NCBI GenBank assembly: GCA_964030785.1
Contig: OZ034967.1
Coordinates: 54,994,265-55,058,264, forward strand
Direction: 5' to 3'
Length of the DNA: 64,000 bases
DNA from: Siderastrea siderea
Lineage: Eukaryota > Cnidaria > Anthozoa > Scleractinia > Rhizangiidae
The notes beneath the pieces were generated by a model, which saw nothing but the letters and a program-made list of their open reading frames with translations, made no database searches and was not told the DNA's origin. This document shows, in pieces, positions 1 through 15,700 of the stretch; position 1 is the stretch's first letter; the number at the start of each line of letters is the position of its first letter. The position numbers were made by a program, and so were the translations under genes.

Positions 1-226
1 AACTGCTAATTAACCTAGTTAATTTTTGTAAATACACAAATCAAAATTTCGTATTCTTTTATGGCTTGGCCACCACTACACAAGTATACAAAACAACAAA
101 ACAAACCCTGCTCTTGGAGAACAAATTGGTTTCACTTTCTTATAGCTTGGAAATTCCTTCACCGTTACGAAAAATAAAGAGGCGCACGCAATTCACGCAG
201 TAAACGCGCGGGGTGCTCGCAGTGTT
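1..226 (-). other. Probable ARID1 3' UTR
   Basis: This stretch follows the ARID1 stop codon on the minus strand. No AATAAA signal is visible on that strand, so the poly(A) site probably lies outside the window. Confidence 0.5.
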
Positions 227-3200
227 TCACCTTGATAAATAGAAGAGAATCTCAGCCAGATGGCTGATAATCGTATTGTCCAGAACTCGCATAATCGCAA
301 GACGCAGGACTCGCTGCTGGAAAGGCATGAAGATCGCTCGATTCGAGCGAATCCGTGCCAAGCACACCAGCGTGGAGGCAGCCCTGCGCAACATGTCCGG
401 GCTCGTGCCGCAAAGGTTCTCAGAATGAAATCCAGCCTGTGCCAGTGCGCTACCCGACGAATAAGCACTCATGGTGGAGGCCGCATCCTCGATAAATTCC
501 AACAACATTGAAATGCAAGCCTTGCTGTCCCCAAAACCCACAAAGGAATTCTCTCCTTGGGCAAGGTTGGACAGAAGAACGAGCGCAAGTTCTCTCGTCA
601 CTGGATTTTCTCGCTCGCCGACAAGACGGACCAACATGGCGAACAACTCGTCCACGCGTGTCAAGGGAGGCGAAGAAAGGATGGTGTCCACGTTTGACTC
701 TAGTATGCTCATCTTGGCCAGAGCCTCGAGGGCAAGCTGCCTCGGAGAGAGGGAGGTGCCTGGAGTGGCTGTAGGCATTGGGTCTTGTGCGGCAGCGGCC
801 GGACATACGAACCAGTGGAGCAGCCCGTCCAGTAACGGCAAACTGATGTCTTCAGGGTAAAGGGACAAGTCGAGCTGGCCCGCCACATTGGCTGTGATAA
901 CCAACGCGTTCTCTCGCAAGCCCTCCAGGCAGTACCACCACCAGTCGTGCCGATCATCGCTGGGGCATTCCACTTCGATTTCATCTTGGAGATACGAGTG
1001 TCGGTACGGCACACGTTTGGCATGTTTATGATGCAGAAGAAGTAGACGGCCCACGATCAGGAGCAACCCCGCGTGCCGCGACATCTCAGCGTCGTTCCCA
1101 TGAACAAAGGAAAGCCCTCGAAGAATATTCGACACGCAAAGACAACGCCGTGATACAGCGTCTTGGCTCTCAGTTCTCAAACAGAGCGGGGCGTCCTCTT
1201 TGCCGCACGACTGTTCCTCGATAACTGGATCTTGTTTCACGTTAATTTTCCTAACGACTTCAGTCTGAATGTAAGAGTCAGATTCGGAATCCTCTGTTTC
1301 GGAATCCAAGTCTAAATCAAGTTCCTTTTTTAACCGCTTGGTGAAGAGCTCTTCTTCGGTTTCTTTACTACAGGTGTCGTTTTGCTGCGGTTTAAGTTTA
1401 TCCAGAGGCGGCTCTTCCGTTTTAACGACAATGTCAGGTTTAGATTCACAGTCCTCCGCAAACGTAGGACTAGATATATCCTTTTTAAGTTCTGTACAAT
1501 TCACGATACAGTTTGCCTCGTTCGAACAATTCACATCGTTACACAAATCCGGCGATTTTCCCTCGCTAAGTCCAGACAGCTGTATTTTTTCACTCTCAAT
1601 TTTTACCTCTCTTTCACAGTTCAAATTCTCTGAACGCTTCGCATTCTCGTCGCATTTCGTTTCTTCATGCTCGGAGTACTCCTGGCCCGGCATGGACCCC
1701 ATGTGTGTCTGAATGTGCAGGGTGGTATCTCCACCCCCCATAAGCCAGTCACTGGATCCACTTTGGAATCCGTCCTTGCTAAACTCGAACGTAGCACCTA
1801 CCAACACAGCAGTAAAACTCCGCTTGGCACTGCGGTTAATCTCTTCGATCTCTTCGTCCTCCTCTGTGTCTGCACTCGAGTGACAATCCTGCTGGTCCTG
1901 GTCTGATTCCTGTAGCACCCTCGTACCCACACTGATCTCACTATCGGAAAACGCACCAAAAATCTCGATCAAATATCGCCGGAAGTGATCGATGAGGTTG
2001 TCCAGGAGACCCGGCAACTGCGATAACATGAAGTACCCTACGGTGTTGTCGTCATATAACAGGATGTTGAGGGTGTCTAGGGCCCAGGTCGCCTCCGATA
2101 ACAAACCCGATTTTAAAGACATCATTACCCGCCATGCTTCCACGGGTCCTGAGAAAGAAAACAAAGGTTATGGTATAAACGTCGCGTTGTAACAAAGGCT
2201 TTTCATGTGTCTAAGAAAGTTTTAGTCAAATTTCCTTTGATTGCCGTTGATGTCGTCAATTTCCTTAGAACGCCATATATGTGGTCACTGAGTACACTAG
2301 CTGTCAAAAACAACGATGGCAGACGGCAACAATGATCAGAAATGAAGTTGTTGATGCTGTCGACAACACAGTTTGACATTAGCGAGTTGATGAAACCATA
2401 ACGGCGACGACAAAGAGAACGTCCGTTTGACAATTTAAGGATTATTTAGCAAAACAACGGCAAGGCGAGTGCATTATACATTTTGGTACATTTGCCATAT
2501 ACCCACACCCCCTAACTCCAAGGTGTACCCCCCTGCCAGATAAATATTTCCGTTGTTAGTGGAGGAGTGACCGGAAACAACGGACGAAAAAAGTTCCCTA
2601 AAAGGCTGTTGGTTTTGGAAAACTGAAAAAAGATCGGTCATTTTGTTTCCTGAGAGAAGCGGGAAAACAACACAGAAGTTGTTTGCGCGTTGAAATGATT
2701 CCACTTTAACGTTTTAAACCGAAGCTGTAAAGCCATTTGTGATTTGCCAATGAAGGGGCAAGACGTGGATACTCGTCTACTTAGGTAGCATTTTGTCTTT
2801 CTATGATAAACAAATACTAAGGTCCCGTGGGCACTTGGCGAACTTTCATTTCATTTGAAAAATCTCTGAACAGTTGCATTTCAGGAGTTCAAACAAGGCT
2901 TTTAGTTCCTATCAAACTGTAATTTTATCAATTCTTACCTAACTTGAAAAAGACTCATCACTCTGCCATAACGAACGACAATGTTTCTGTCAACACTGTC
3001 ATGAGTATTGGAAAAGACAAGTCTGGTCAAGCCAGTGAGTACGAGTTTTAACTCGTCTACGCGGCCCGTAGTAATTCCGAGGATTTCGAGACGTTACTGG
3101 CGAAATTTATCTGAAATTTGCTTCGAAATCACAGACATCGATACAGATCAAGGAGTACTTCCTCCTTTTAAGGAATGAGCTCTGAGCCAAATTCAGTTTC

Positions 3201-6200
3201 AAGGCTTTGGTGGCTTGCAGTGACGTGATCAATTTCTTTGGCTCGCTATAAAAACAATTTTAGTTCCAGTGATTAAGATGATAGAGTTTTCAGATGTTTT
3301 ACCCCTTCCCCCACCGTTGACGTTGATGCTGAATGTGAGAGGGAACAAGGAATCGCCTTTAAGTGTTCCAACATTATCATCTGAGATTGTAGACGAAAAA
3401 AAAAATTAAGATGCTTGACAAGACAATAAAAAAACCAACCAACAAACAAACACACAGGCAACAACTGCAAAACAAAAGAACAATTAAAGGGGGGGGGGGG
3501 GGTGGTCTTTATAAAGAGAGTGGGAAATGCTAATGAAGTAAGGAGAACAAGGGGCACGTTAAAGAAACAACAACTGACAAACAGAAAACCATCTCAACGT
3601 ACCTAAGTCTCGAGACGTAAGCTTGCGTTTCTTAGTGAACACTGGTCTGGTGGCCTCAACACAGTCATTAGGAAATGACAAGTCTCTCTTTATAGCAGCT
3701 GTATGCGTTTGCTGCTGTTGCTGTTGTTGCTGTGGCTGTGATGGTTGCTGGTGAGGGTATTTCATCTTTTGTGACGCCTGCAGTACCTGAGCCATGGCTT
3801 GCTGTCGGGACGAAGGAGATGGTGAAGGACTGGGACGGTAAGGTGGAGTTGCTGGAGGATACTGACTCTGCTGGCGGCCTGGGTATGAGCCATACGGTGG
3901 CGCTGGAGGGAACTGGGTTTGAGGGCCGCTGGATGAACGTGGGCCTCTTCCACTGTGAGCTCCAGGAGGGTAATCAACCATATGCTCGGGTTCTGATGAA
4001 GGGCTATACTGAGAACCCCACAATGGGTGCATCTTTTCCTGGGGGCTTGCACTTGGCATCATTGAGTGAGGTGAGGAGAGAGCCCCCATCAATGATGGGC
4101 TTGCACGCTGCGGGTACTGTGAATGCGAATAGTTGGCAGGTGGATGTGCTGTTTGGGGGCTTGACTGCTGAAAGAACTGCGACATGGATGACGGACCCTG
4201 GTACACGTTACGCTGCGACATCATGTAAGAAGGGAGTCCTCCCTGGGGGACATTTGGTACGCTATGCCTTCTATCCCCGCCATAAGGATACTGGGGCATT
4301 CCAAATGAACTCGAAGGTGTCGGTTGACTCATTTGAAGATTCCCAGAATTGTCCCTTAAATCAGAGAAAAATTTACTGCTGTTATCATAATTAGGCTCTG
4401 CATATCCTCCATCCCTCGCATTATAGCTTGGAGGCAAACTGGCGGAAGACTCGTTTGTCCTTGAGCTGTAAGATCCGTGAATGGAGGAAGTATCCGGAGG
4501 TCTCTGGCTCTGCGTAAGGCTGCTTGTGGGTATTATAGCTTCTGAACAGGTCACCGTAGCATTTGGAGGCGGAATACCTGAACCTTCAAGGAGATTAATC
4601 TTGATGTCGTCAATTGAGTTTGATTTGGTGTGTTTCATTTCATAAGACAGCAGATATCGGGAATACTGATTACGAAGAACGTTCACTATATTTGGCACGT
4701 CGGAGGGAAGGTTTAAGGCCGCTAAAACATCTTGCCATAGCTTTCTCCTGACCACCTATAACAAACAACAAATCAAGTAAGCCTTGACTTGTTATGATAG
4801 AGTTACACTCTAAAAACAACTAAAATAACCACAGTAGTCCAATCAGAACATTGCAAATAACGCAATGCTCAAAGCAATATATACAACCAGTGCCAAGTGC
4901 GGGAAATCACAAGTCACGGTTTGGTTGGTTTTCATACGTAGCTCGTTAGGGAGAAAACCGCACTTTCATGGTGATTAGGTCGAAAATATTGTACCAGCTT
5001 TGTACACCAAACAGAGCCAGGTATTTTAGCAAAACCAAAAACAAATGCACCATTTTTGCAACAATCAAAAACTGCTGGAAAGAACAGGTTTCGATAAATG
5101 TTTTTTTTATGAACTCACTTCTTGTACTCCGCCTCTTTCCTTAACAACTGTAAAGAGCTTGTAGAGGTCTAAAGGTTGCCTCATGATAACTGGCACCTGG
5201 ATGATCTGAGTGCCTACAAACACAAAATACAATTTATATGCATGCCAACGAAACTGTATGCCATGCTGTGAACCCCATCAGATGACTGGTAAATCGGAGG
5301 ATAATGCCCGAGGATGAAAGATTGACCGAAAAATTAACAGTTGGCCAACACACAAAGCTTCAACGGCAACTACTTATTTTAGTAGTGGTATTCTGTGGTA
5401 GTGTTTATTATGCTATAAAGGGGGGTGTCTAATGCGGGTTTGTCGATGAAAAAAAACTCGTGCAGTCAAATGAGAGCAATGAAGTATCTCCCTCTGACAT
5501 CATCTGTTGAGCTGTGCAAGACAGTTCTAAGTTTTGTGACCACTCAAGTGAAAACTGGGTTCTTTTAGGCGTGAAAGTTTAACCTACCAATGTTGTGACT
5601 ACGCTCGGAGCAAAGCAAATTGTCAAAAAGCATTGTAATTGAACTTCACTTGAAATTACCTTGGCTGCTCATAAAAGCTTGGTATTTATCAAGAAATTCC
5701 TTCCTCTCCGGTTCATCAGAAAGTTCATACAACTTGGAGAACTGAAAGAGTAAATCATAGATTATGGAAAAGCCCTATGAAAATCCAAAAGATGGGATAA
5801 CTCACACGAGAAAAACACCACACTCCTCTAGTAAAAGGAGAGGGAAAAAGAAAGAGGACTCTCCAAGGAGTACTTGTTTAGAAGGGGAATCTCCTAGGGG
5901 TCGTTAAGGGAGGGATCTCTAGGGAGTAGTTTAGATGGAATCCTCCCACGAATGGTAAAGGGAGATCACCTTGGGGTGCTTAAGAGGGAATCTTGTGATA
6001 GATAATGGGGGAATTTCCTAGAGAATTAAAGGTGACGCTTCAGGGGGAATCTCCACGGAATAGTTTGACTAACCTTCTCATACTGTTGTTGGTTCTGTCT
6101 TGATGATGGAAACTGATAGGACGACTGAAAAACAGAAGGAGTGATTTAGAACAGATCTGCTTCATTTTACAAGAATGATTGACACGTGAGACAAGACCAG

Positions 6201-6726
6201 TAAATAACAGCAGTTTACCATAGAGATGGGATTGTTCGGAAGAGAAGGGTTGATTTCATCCAGGTCAATTTCTGCATCACCGAATGATGATGTGATGGAC
6301 ACGCCTGAGGGTGAAACTCCAGGTGCAAGGTCAGAAAATGTGGAAAGCGGTGACGATGGAGGGGAGGGTGGTGTTTCTTCTTTGGCCATACCAGGCATGT
6401 CAAGTGTTGAGTTGCTTAGCTGCTGCGTATCACTGTTACTACTTTGGGCTGCAAAGAGAACAAAAATACAAGCATGACTCTTTATTTCCAAGTGATTGTC
6501 AACCTTGGGTTTAGCTAGAAGGGTGTCAAGGCATCCAGGCATCCTATGGACATCCACTTTGCATAAATTCATTTAAAATTAACTTTCTCTCTTATAAAAT
6601 TGAAAACACCCCCCTCCCCCCATTTTCATTTTCTGGCATGTTGTGAACCAATTTCTCTTATTCCTTGCCTACATTTTTGTGAATCTTGGTTAGTTTACTC
6701 AATCAATCAATCAGTCAATCAATCAG

Positions 6727-6763
<37 letters not shown>

Positions 6764-9700
6764 TAATCAAAGCAAGGCTACAATAACATTGACAAATACA
6801 ACAAACACTTTTGGGGTAACAGCATCTAACTGCTTAATGAATCTGCTTTCTTCTGAACAGTTCTTGTAAATGTCCCAAGGTTTCTAGCAAGGTTTCTATA
6901 ATAATAATATTTAATAATATTTCGGCTTCAGGACCACTTAAACAGAGTCTCAGTGCTCTTACAATTATGCAGATAAAAGTATCTAATACTAATACTAATT
7001 ACAATGAAAAATATATGCTAGATATGAACTATCTGTACTGTACTTTTAAATCTGTACTCTAAATCTGTACTGTACTTTTGAGCAGCTTGAAATCATTGAC
7101 TGGTCAATATTTATCAACCCTAACAAATACCTTTGCTTTCCTTTGAAACCCTACATATCTTACCAAGAGCAGCGGTTCCTTGTGGCTGAGAAGGGGATGA
7201 CTCCATTGCAGCAGGCAATGGACCTACAGATGGTGGGGCTGAGCTTTGTGATGGCTGCGGGTCGCCATTGTCTGTCGGCAGTGATGTCTCACCTGCTCTC
7301 ATAGACTCAATCATGGCCTCAACATCTTCAGCCGTGGGTAGCTCGTTTAATGTTGGGGATGGGACACGCCCTGTCAAGAGGATTGTTTTCTTATTAGTAT
7401 ACTGCTGCAGTATTGTCACTCCTCCCCAGGAAAGGTCTTTTTGAGTCAAAGGTCTTCCTTCTTACTACATGACCATTTGCACAAATCATGGCCTTCTACA
7501 CCACCCAGAGGTGTTAAAGATGCTGCCGCTATTTTAGTTAATGTTATCAGATTAAAGCTTAGCTGAAAGATCAAAAGGTGATAGGGGTATACAAGGCAGT
7601 AAAGACGTCAGTGCGATAGGGTAAAAGGAAATACCATAAAAATTTGCCCCCGTGTTTTGTTTTCTGTATACTGTAAAACCTTGATTACCGTGTAGCACTA
7701 AATTTTTGCGGGAGTTTAATTTTGCGGATTGGCGATTTCTTGTATTTCCCGGGAACTAATTTTTGCGATTGGGAGAAACTGGTTTTTCTTGCTGGGAATT
7801 AAATTTTGCGATTTCAGGAAGACGCCTTCTATTTGGAATTATAACGTTGTCGTTTTTTGAGTACAAACAATCGAATACAGGTGAAAAACATGCAGTTAAT
7901 CAATGGACTACCTTCAGATGATCCTTTTCTTTAAAGCTTTTAACTGTCAAATACATGCACTTGTAGTGTACCAACTCAGGAGCTCCTGACCAACTGGAAT
8001 TTCATCGCTTTATTTCTTAATACTTTGTTTCAAATTTCGTTTTGTTTCTGAACGAAAGATACGGTTTAAGTGAATGGGTACCATCATGATTTTACCTTAC
8101 ATGTAAAAGGCAATGTTTGTATATAATCGCAAGTATGGAGTAAATTTTTGCCGAGAAAAATTTTGCTGGAGATTTTTTCGCTGCAACTTTTTTTGCGGAT
8201 CGTGAAAAACCCCACAAAAATCGCAAAAATTAGAACCTGCAAAAATTTAGTGCCACACGGTATCTGCACTTTTCAGTTATCCACACTCAATTGTCCTGAT
8301 TTATTCATTCATGGTCATTTACAAGTTGTGGTCGTAACAACTTTGAGTAGAAAAAGAGTGAGTAAGTCCTTAAAATGGGCTTCGTTTACTCCACATTCCC
8401 TAGTGAACAATCATTAAGAAAACCAGAAACAGTGAAGTCAAACTTGCCTACGGTACTTAAGCCATCTCAAACCACCATAGTTTTTTAAAATCAAACTCTG
8501 AGATTAAACCCATTATCGTCCGTGCCGGCCTGAGCCGGCCTTGATTTTGCGCGTGTTCACTTTTGGCTCCAGCCTCCCCTGGAAAGGCTTTTTTGGTCCC
8601 CTTTTGTCCTAGTTGTCTTTGGGAATGTTCAACCAATTAGAATCCACCTACTGCACATATATTTGAAGACTTGAGGGGGGTCCTAGAAAGGAAGACTTCT
8701 TGTCACTCTCCAAGAAGATCACATTTCACTCAAAATGGCTGCCGTGCTCTTCACGCGCGAATTTTCAAGATGGCAATATCTCACTCTCAGAAAGAAGGAT
8801 TACCTTTTGAAACTTAAAAATCCAAAGAAGAAGTTCTAAGGAACACTTGACAAGTTAAGTGATGGAATTTAGAGCTTTTAGAGCGAAGAAAACATCCTTC
8901 GAGGACGAACAGCAGTTTTGTCAAAGCAAAGGACAATCTTCCATCGCAAGAGATTTTTCGAGCTGCGGACTTTCTGGGAAATGCTCAAGCACTTCTACGA
9001 GTCTACGGTAGAGTAAATTACACATTTGATTGTAAATTTTTACCGAAATAACTTCTTAATTGAAGGATCCTTTGTATTTCTTAAAGTTTTCGTAAATGTT
9101 TTGAAAAACGTGCACAGGTCGCATCAGTAAATGCTCTTCAAAATAACTTGCACATCGAGCGAAATCGCTTGCGCGTAGCTTCCCTCGAAGAAAGAATTGA
9201 GCGCGTTTGGTTTTCAGAAACGAATAAAGGTGTGTACAAATAAATGTATTATTTAGAAAAGCTTACTGTCTCCTCTTCTGTGAATCTTCGTTCATGAAAT
9301 TTCGAAAAGGAGTTATCTGACCTAAACAGACACAAATCCTCTGTTGTAGTTTGATTTCACGCGCGAGACAGCATGTGAAATCTCTTACGTAAATTTTCAA
9401 AATTTTGACTTTGAGAATGTATTTTTGGTTAATTATTAATTGACAACTGGTGTATTTTATTCGAAAGTTAGAAATTTTAACTATTCTAGATCAAGTGGGT
9501 GTTGTTTTTTCGAGCCTATAAATTGTCGTTTCGTACTGCACATGGGGTTGTTTATTACCAACTGCTAATCGCGATCAAAAAACACGTGGCCAGTAATGGG
9601 TTGAGCATATTTTTTTGGTAGTCTATTTTTAGCATAATTAAGGTCTGACTGTTAGTGACAAGTTGCTGATTTCGATCAAGTGTACTCTAAAAATGTTGTG

Positions 9701-12700
9701 ATCTTGATAAAATAGTGATCATAACATCAGCATTGCACTTTAACCCTCTGAGCCCCAATAGTGACAAGCACCTTATTTCTCCTAACAATATTACTACTTG
9801 ATCAAACATACAGGTTGTGAGAATAAAGGAAATGATCACCATTGATCAAATGTCTTGATTTTTGATCAAATTCTCCCAACTTGCAACATAAGAAATATAA
9901 GGAGAATAGTGAGGAGAATATGGGTGTTAATATTGGGGCTTAAAGGGTTCAGTGGATGGTATTAAAACTGGGAGTGAAAGTGAACGTACATTGTTGTAGT
10001 ATACACTGTATGCAATTCAGTGCAATCAACTGACCTGATAGTTACCATGATGAGTTTAAATGCAGAGACAAGAACATAAATGTGGTAAGAGCACGTAGAC
10101 CTGGTAGAGTGTAAATGCCACTTTATATGAGATGACAAGATAATGATTGTCAAAACAATGAAGGGATAGAAAATTAAGACAATTTCCGCTCAACATTTGA
10201 GCAGTAAGTGCAAAAATTAAAGGAGCTACGTCACGGATAACGCATCTTGAAAAAACTGGCAAGTTTTTTCAAGTTTGTCATTCGTAATCCATCTTAATCT
10301 CCCCCAGTCGTAACCATCCTTGTTTAGTTTTGGTTTATTCTTACTTCTTTGGTGTTTTTCTACCTTAGCAAACTATTATTGTGAGGTTCCCCTCAATGAG
10401 AAAATAATTTTGTTAGATCAGAAAAGTGAATGAAAATACCGTGACATGGTTCCTTTAAGTTCCCATAAAAATACTTGCAGCATGGTCACATTTTGAGAAC
10501 AGATAAGAAGACCTTATTGATAATTTTGCTCCCAGGCTGACCCCATGAGAGAAAATTGGATTTGAAGTTATCCTTATTTCAATTGAAAAGACACTTAATA
10601 TCAGTTCAAAACAAAATGGCCTCTGCTTTTAGCATATTTATGAGGTTTGACATCAGTTTTCTCAAGAATGCTTGAGACTTTCATTGCGAGGTCACCTGGA
10701 GAAGTGAATTAAAGTGAGATGTTTCAAATAGCCTTGAAAATGTTACCATGCTATGAGTAGTCTTTCAGTAAATATTTTTTGCATTTATTGCTTGAACATT
10801 GAGCGGAACCTGTCTTAATTACAAGAACAAGAATGTGCCAAACCTGTTTGCACATTTCCCATCATAGATCCTAACTGCATTGGTGACATTCCTGATGGGG
10901 TGACACTCCCTGATCCTTTACTACCCATCATCATTTCTTGAGGGCTAACATAGGGAGGCCCTGGACCTTGACCTGATCCGGGGAATCTTGCCCCAGAGTT
11001 GACAGCTTCAAGCACAGCTGCCGCAGCAGCTGCTGCTGGTCTGCTGACACCAGACCCTGCAGTGGAGAAGTTTGAGCCTCCTACACTGGCTGAAGGAAGA
11101 CTGCTACTGGTTCCCCCTGAGCCAGACATCTGATTTCCTCCCATACCAAATGGGGGAGGGAGTTTGCCAGGAGGGTAGGTTGGCATGCTTCCTGTGGATG
11201 TTGGGCTGTCTGTACCAAAACTGGACATGCCAACAGATGGAGAGGTACCTAAAAAATACTTGTTTTTAATTACTGTAAAAGATCTAATAAGCCTCTTCTT
11301 TGTAATTCAGAAGTGCAAGACCTTCAATATGCTGGGTGTTTGCACTTATCTCTCTGCAATAGGGCCCTGCTGTATTTACTCCCTTCCCCTCCCTTCCTTT
11401 GAGTAAATTTTTGCTTAAGTATTACATTCCATTGATCATGCCAATGTGTCCGTGCCTAGTGGTTGCTACTCACAGGGTTGCCATGGATATGTTGTAGTTC
11501 AATTTTATCCTTAGTTCAATTTTTATTTTCTTTTGTTTCATATTCATTATCATATATCAACATAAAAAAGAACAAAGGAAAATATAAATTGAACCAAGGA
11601 TAAAATTGAACTACAACAGATACAGTTTGCATACAGCTTGAACCTAATCTGGCCCCAACTACCTTTCTGACAGCTTACACAAGCTCACCTACTGGTGATG
11701 ATTTTCACATGGTGTTACATGTATAAGAGGGCAGGCACACAGCCAATCGACTATGAGAATGTCTCTTCGCCTGTTTACCAACCACTGCCTTGTGATTGCC
11801 ACTACTCTTTTTACTTACCATCAGCAACACTCCTCAAGGGTGACCCTAGTGTGACATTAGGAGAAGGTGTATGCCTTGAGTGAAGAGATCCAGGGAACGG
11901 TGGTGGATTGCCTCGTTGGTAGGCACTTTGATTGCTCCCATATTTGCTAAGCCTTTCTGAAGATGCACCCATCCTGCCCATGGGCGGATTCCCATAAGAT
12001 GCAGACACTGAAGGCATTCCATGCTGCGACTGGTCAGCCATCCTGCTCGGAGCATAGTCCTGGCCTGGTAGATTGTCACCCACATTGTTACTGGGGTATC
12101 TAAGGCCAGCAGAGCCTCCAAACATATCTGCTGAGGAAGGTTTTGGAAGAATAGGCTGTGGGTGGGAGGACTGCATTCTCTGCATGCCGCCTGGTGGCTG
12201 TGTGTAGGGCTGCTGCTGTTGCTGTTGAGGTATATAAGGCATTTGCTGAGGAAACTGAGGCTGAAACATAATGAACAATAAATAAAAAGTCAGCAGTAAG
12301 TAAGTGTTAGAACTTACAGGGCTATTAAACTTTGAACCCAAGACTGAGGTTTTTGAGTGCCCATAGCTATCCAAAATTTTGGTCTTGAAAAGGTGCAGTT
12401 ATAGTCAAATTTGTTTTAAATGAAATGTTATCTGAGTCTAGTGTTTTAAGCTGAGTAAAGTTTTGGGCCATTACTTTGTCAGCTACTCTGGAATTAACAA
12501 AATTACTTATATAAACAAGTTGTATACACCCATTTGAAAAAACATCGTTGGGTGACAAGTATAAATGATGGACAATGCAACACAATGGAACTCTGGGAAG
12601 ATGGCAGGGATTAGTTTGTTACTGGGTTTCATTTCTTGATATTCAAAATATTTTCTTTCCAAGAAAATTTAAAGAGTAAATAAGGCATGCCATGTTATTA

Positions 12701-15700
12701 TAATGTGCATGTGTCTAGGAATAGAGGCAAGTCTTCATGCTTCCCAGAGCACCATTGGGTCTCATTGTCAATGATTTAATATGCTTTTTACCCGACGTTT
12801 TTTCAATTGAGTGTATTTAAAAAGTTCCAAACAGGAAAACTATTGAGGCAAGTACGTTTATTTTTAGGCTTGGAAATGGTATACAACCAAACATCTGAGT
12901 CAACACTCTTAAGTTTAAACTTTATGACACTTTTTCATGCACAAAAGAATATGAATATAAGTAGTTAACTTAAACCAATAAAAAGTTATCTTAATTAAGT
13001 TAACTCAATAACATAATTTGTATACTTTGCACTTAAAAAAAATATAACAAACACAAACAACAGATGCTCTTCCACTGGAAAAAAATTCCCAGTTACTTGT
13101 TTTGTATTGTTTAAAAAAATGAAATCTTCAGTGTACAGGACAACTCCATTTTGCTCTGCATGGCTGAACATGTAACGGCAGACTTAAATTGTTTGATTTT
13201 TTACTTTCATGCAAACGAAAATCCACCTAAATGGTCCCAACTTCTAAATTTACACAAGCTGTTTATGTATTGTCTATCACTTCATTTATATACATAAAGG
13301 CAATTGAATTTACATCTGCAAGCAGGTAAAAATTATATGACAATGGAAATCAATAAATTTATATTGTTGTTTAACTGAGATTCATGTTTGGTGTGTAGAT
13401 GAAGTTAAATTTTTTTCAGTGTCCACTAAAAAGAAAGCAGTGGCAGATGTGATACAATTAATGAGAGAGAGGTACTTGCATCTAGAGGATTGCAATAAGA
13501 AAAAGACTTAGCTGTATTCATTCTGACAAAATTAATTTGTCCATCTAAGGCGCAGGTTACATTTCACAAATTTTTGCGAGAATTTGTTTACTTTGCAATC
13601 AAACATTGTCAACAGAACAATTTTCCTAGTGCAACCTTAACTTTTCCAGATCACCAAAGCTTTAAAAAACAACAAAAACATCAAAGATGCTGCAGAACTT
13701 GGGTGGGGCAGGCAGATTTTCCAGACACTGCACTAAATGCTGGGAATCACAGCAGTAACTGCCAAGGCTTCTCAATGTAGGAAAATACAGAACATTTACG
13801 ACACGATCAAATAAGCATGGTTGGCTGCTTTTTGCTGCGCTTTTCCCAGATTTCTGCAAAGTTCGTTTTATTGCAGTCCATGCCTAAGACACACAGATGG
13901 ATGGATCCACGAGTCAAAAAGGGAGGCATTATGATGTAACATCGAACAGTGATGGCTGCTGTCGATCTCTCACACATTGTCAATCGGACTACACTAAGTT
14001 GAAGAATATACAAGTCTCCAGTTTGGCTCATAGCCAGTTCTGTTACACTGTCTTACGAACTCAAAAGATACAATGTTTTCAGAGAAGCTACATTATTGTA
14101 TAGCGGCAACAACAGTTCGCATGAATAAGTTCCCATACACATGTGCTACAGTAATACGGACATGTTTCAAGGCATGCAAACGCAACAGTCGGTTTTTCTG
14201 CCGTGAGCCTTCATTTATTTCGTTTGGGTGCTGTTGGGTGTTGGGGTGTTGAAGACATTGTATACTGAAGAAAGCTACACAAATACCACGAGATGACAAA
14301 TGACAAATTCACTTGCAATAACATAACCGAGAAATACTCAGCACATCGTGGGAATCTTTATCACAAGTTGCACCTTCAAACGCAGAGTGTTTTGCTGGTT
14401 TAATCTCCTTTCTCGGCAGTTTACAGATGGAGATATTAGCGGCGATGGAAAGACGAACATGACCTTTGCCCGTCAAGTTGTTTTAGATAATTATGCATAT
14501 TCAAGGCATCATGTGCAATTTCACTCATCTTCTGCACATAATTTTCTTGAAATGACAAGACTTTACCAGATATACTTAACATTTTGATTCAAAAGATTTC
14601 AGTATTTACATATATGCGCAAATAAAAAAATATATTTGATGACAAACGATGGTGTCTATACAGTCCCGACGGATGAAATCAAAACAGGTCAGATTTCATA
14701 TTTTTAATACACGTCACATAAATTGCTATTGTTCTTTGTTATTGTTCTGTGTTCAAGAAATAAATTGTTTCCTCGAAATCCCTATTCGAGAGTCTTGAAA
14801 AATTCTTGGAGTGTCTCGAAACTCGATCCTTGATCATTGAAACTCGAGCCTTGAAACTCGATTTGCGAAAACATCAAGGATCGAGTTTCAAGTCGAGACT
14901 GTCAACTTACTTTTGCCCGGTACAGTGTAATAAGCCTCTTGGCTTCCAGAGAGCATCACACAACCCACAATCGGTGTTTTATATAGTACCGGTCAGTAAA
15001 TGCAATGCCCCATCTTGATGGCTAGGGATTCTACTACTCAGTACATGGCTAGCCTGAATTATGTAAAAGTATCTTCATTAGCTAAAATTATTCTTATTTC
15101 CGCCTAGATATTATGATTGAAGACGTGACAGCTTGTGATGCATAATACCTGAGGATATCTATGTTGCATCTGCTGTGGTTGAAAGCCAGTGTAATCTTGA
15201 GCAGGCTTCTGCAACTGGTTTCCCATTCTCTGACCCTGCTCTGCTAGACTGGACTGTCCCATAGCCTGCCGACCCATTGCCACATTCCCATAATATTGCT
15301 GCGACTGTGGAGGCACAGCCGCTGCCTTCATACCCCCTGGCTGCATCATGTACGGTGCATACTGTTGCTGGGGTGTGATTTGTTGGGACTGTTGCTGCTG
15401 CTGTGAGCCGCCCATCATCATATAAGGCGACTGCTGTTGAGGTATTCCTGGCTGCTGCAATAAATGGAACAGAATTAGCCTCTGTAATGCAGCAAACAGC
15501 AGTCAGTCTGTAGGGTAATAATTATTGTACTTTCACATTTGTCCACGAGATGCAGTGGAGGTGTAAAAAACAAAGAACCACATCTGCATGGAGCCCTCAA
15601 AACAAATTACAGTCATTGCTCTGCAAGGTCACCATTTTGATTTTTAGTACATGTGGTTTCATAGAAGTCTACCACCATCAGGGGGTCACAGAAGTGAGAG

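Noticed and set aside
471..1712. Several plus-strand frames of 80-130 codons
   Set aside because: All are antisense to the last ARID1 exon (BAF250_C) and show no independent motif.
3732..4394. 220-codon open frame on the plus strand
   Set aside because: It is exactly antisense to ARID1 exon 10 and its open length follows from the Ser/Pro/Gln-rich codons on the other strand.
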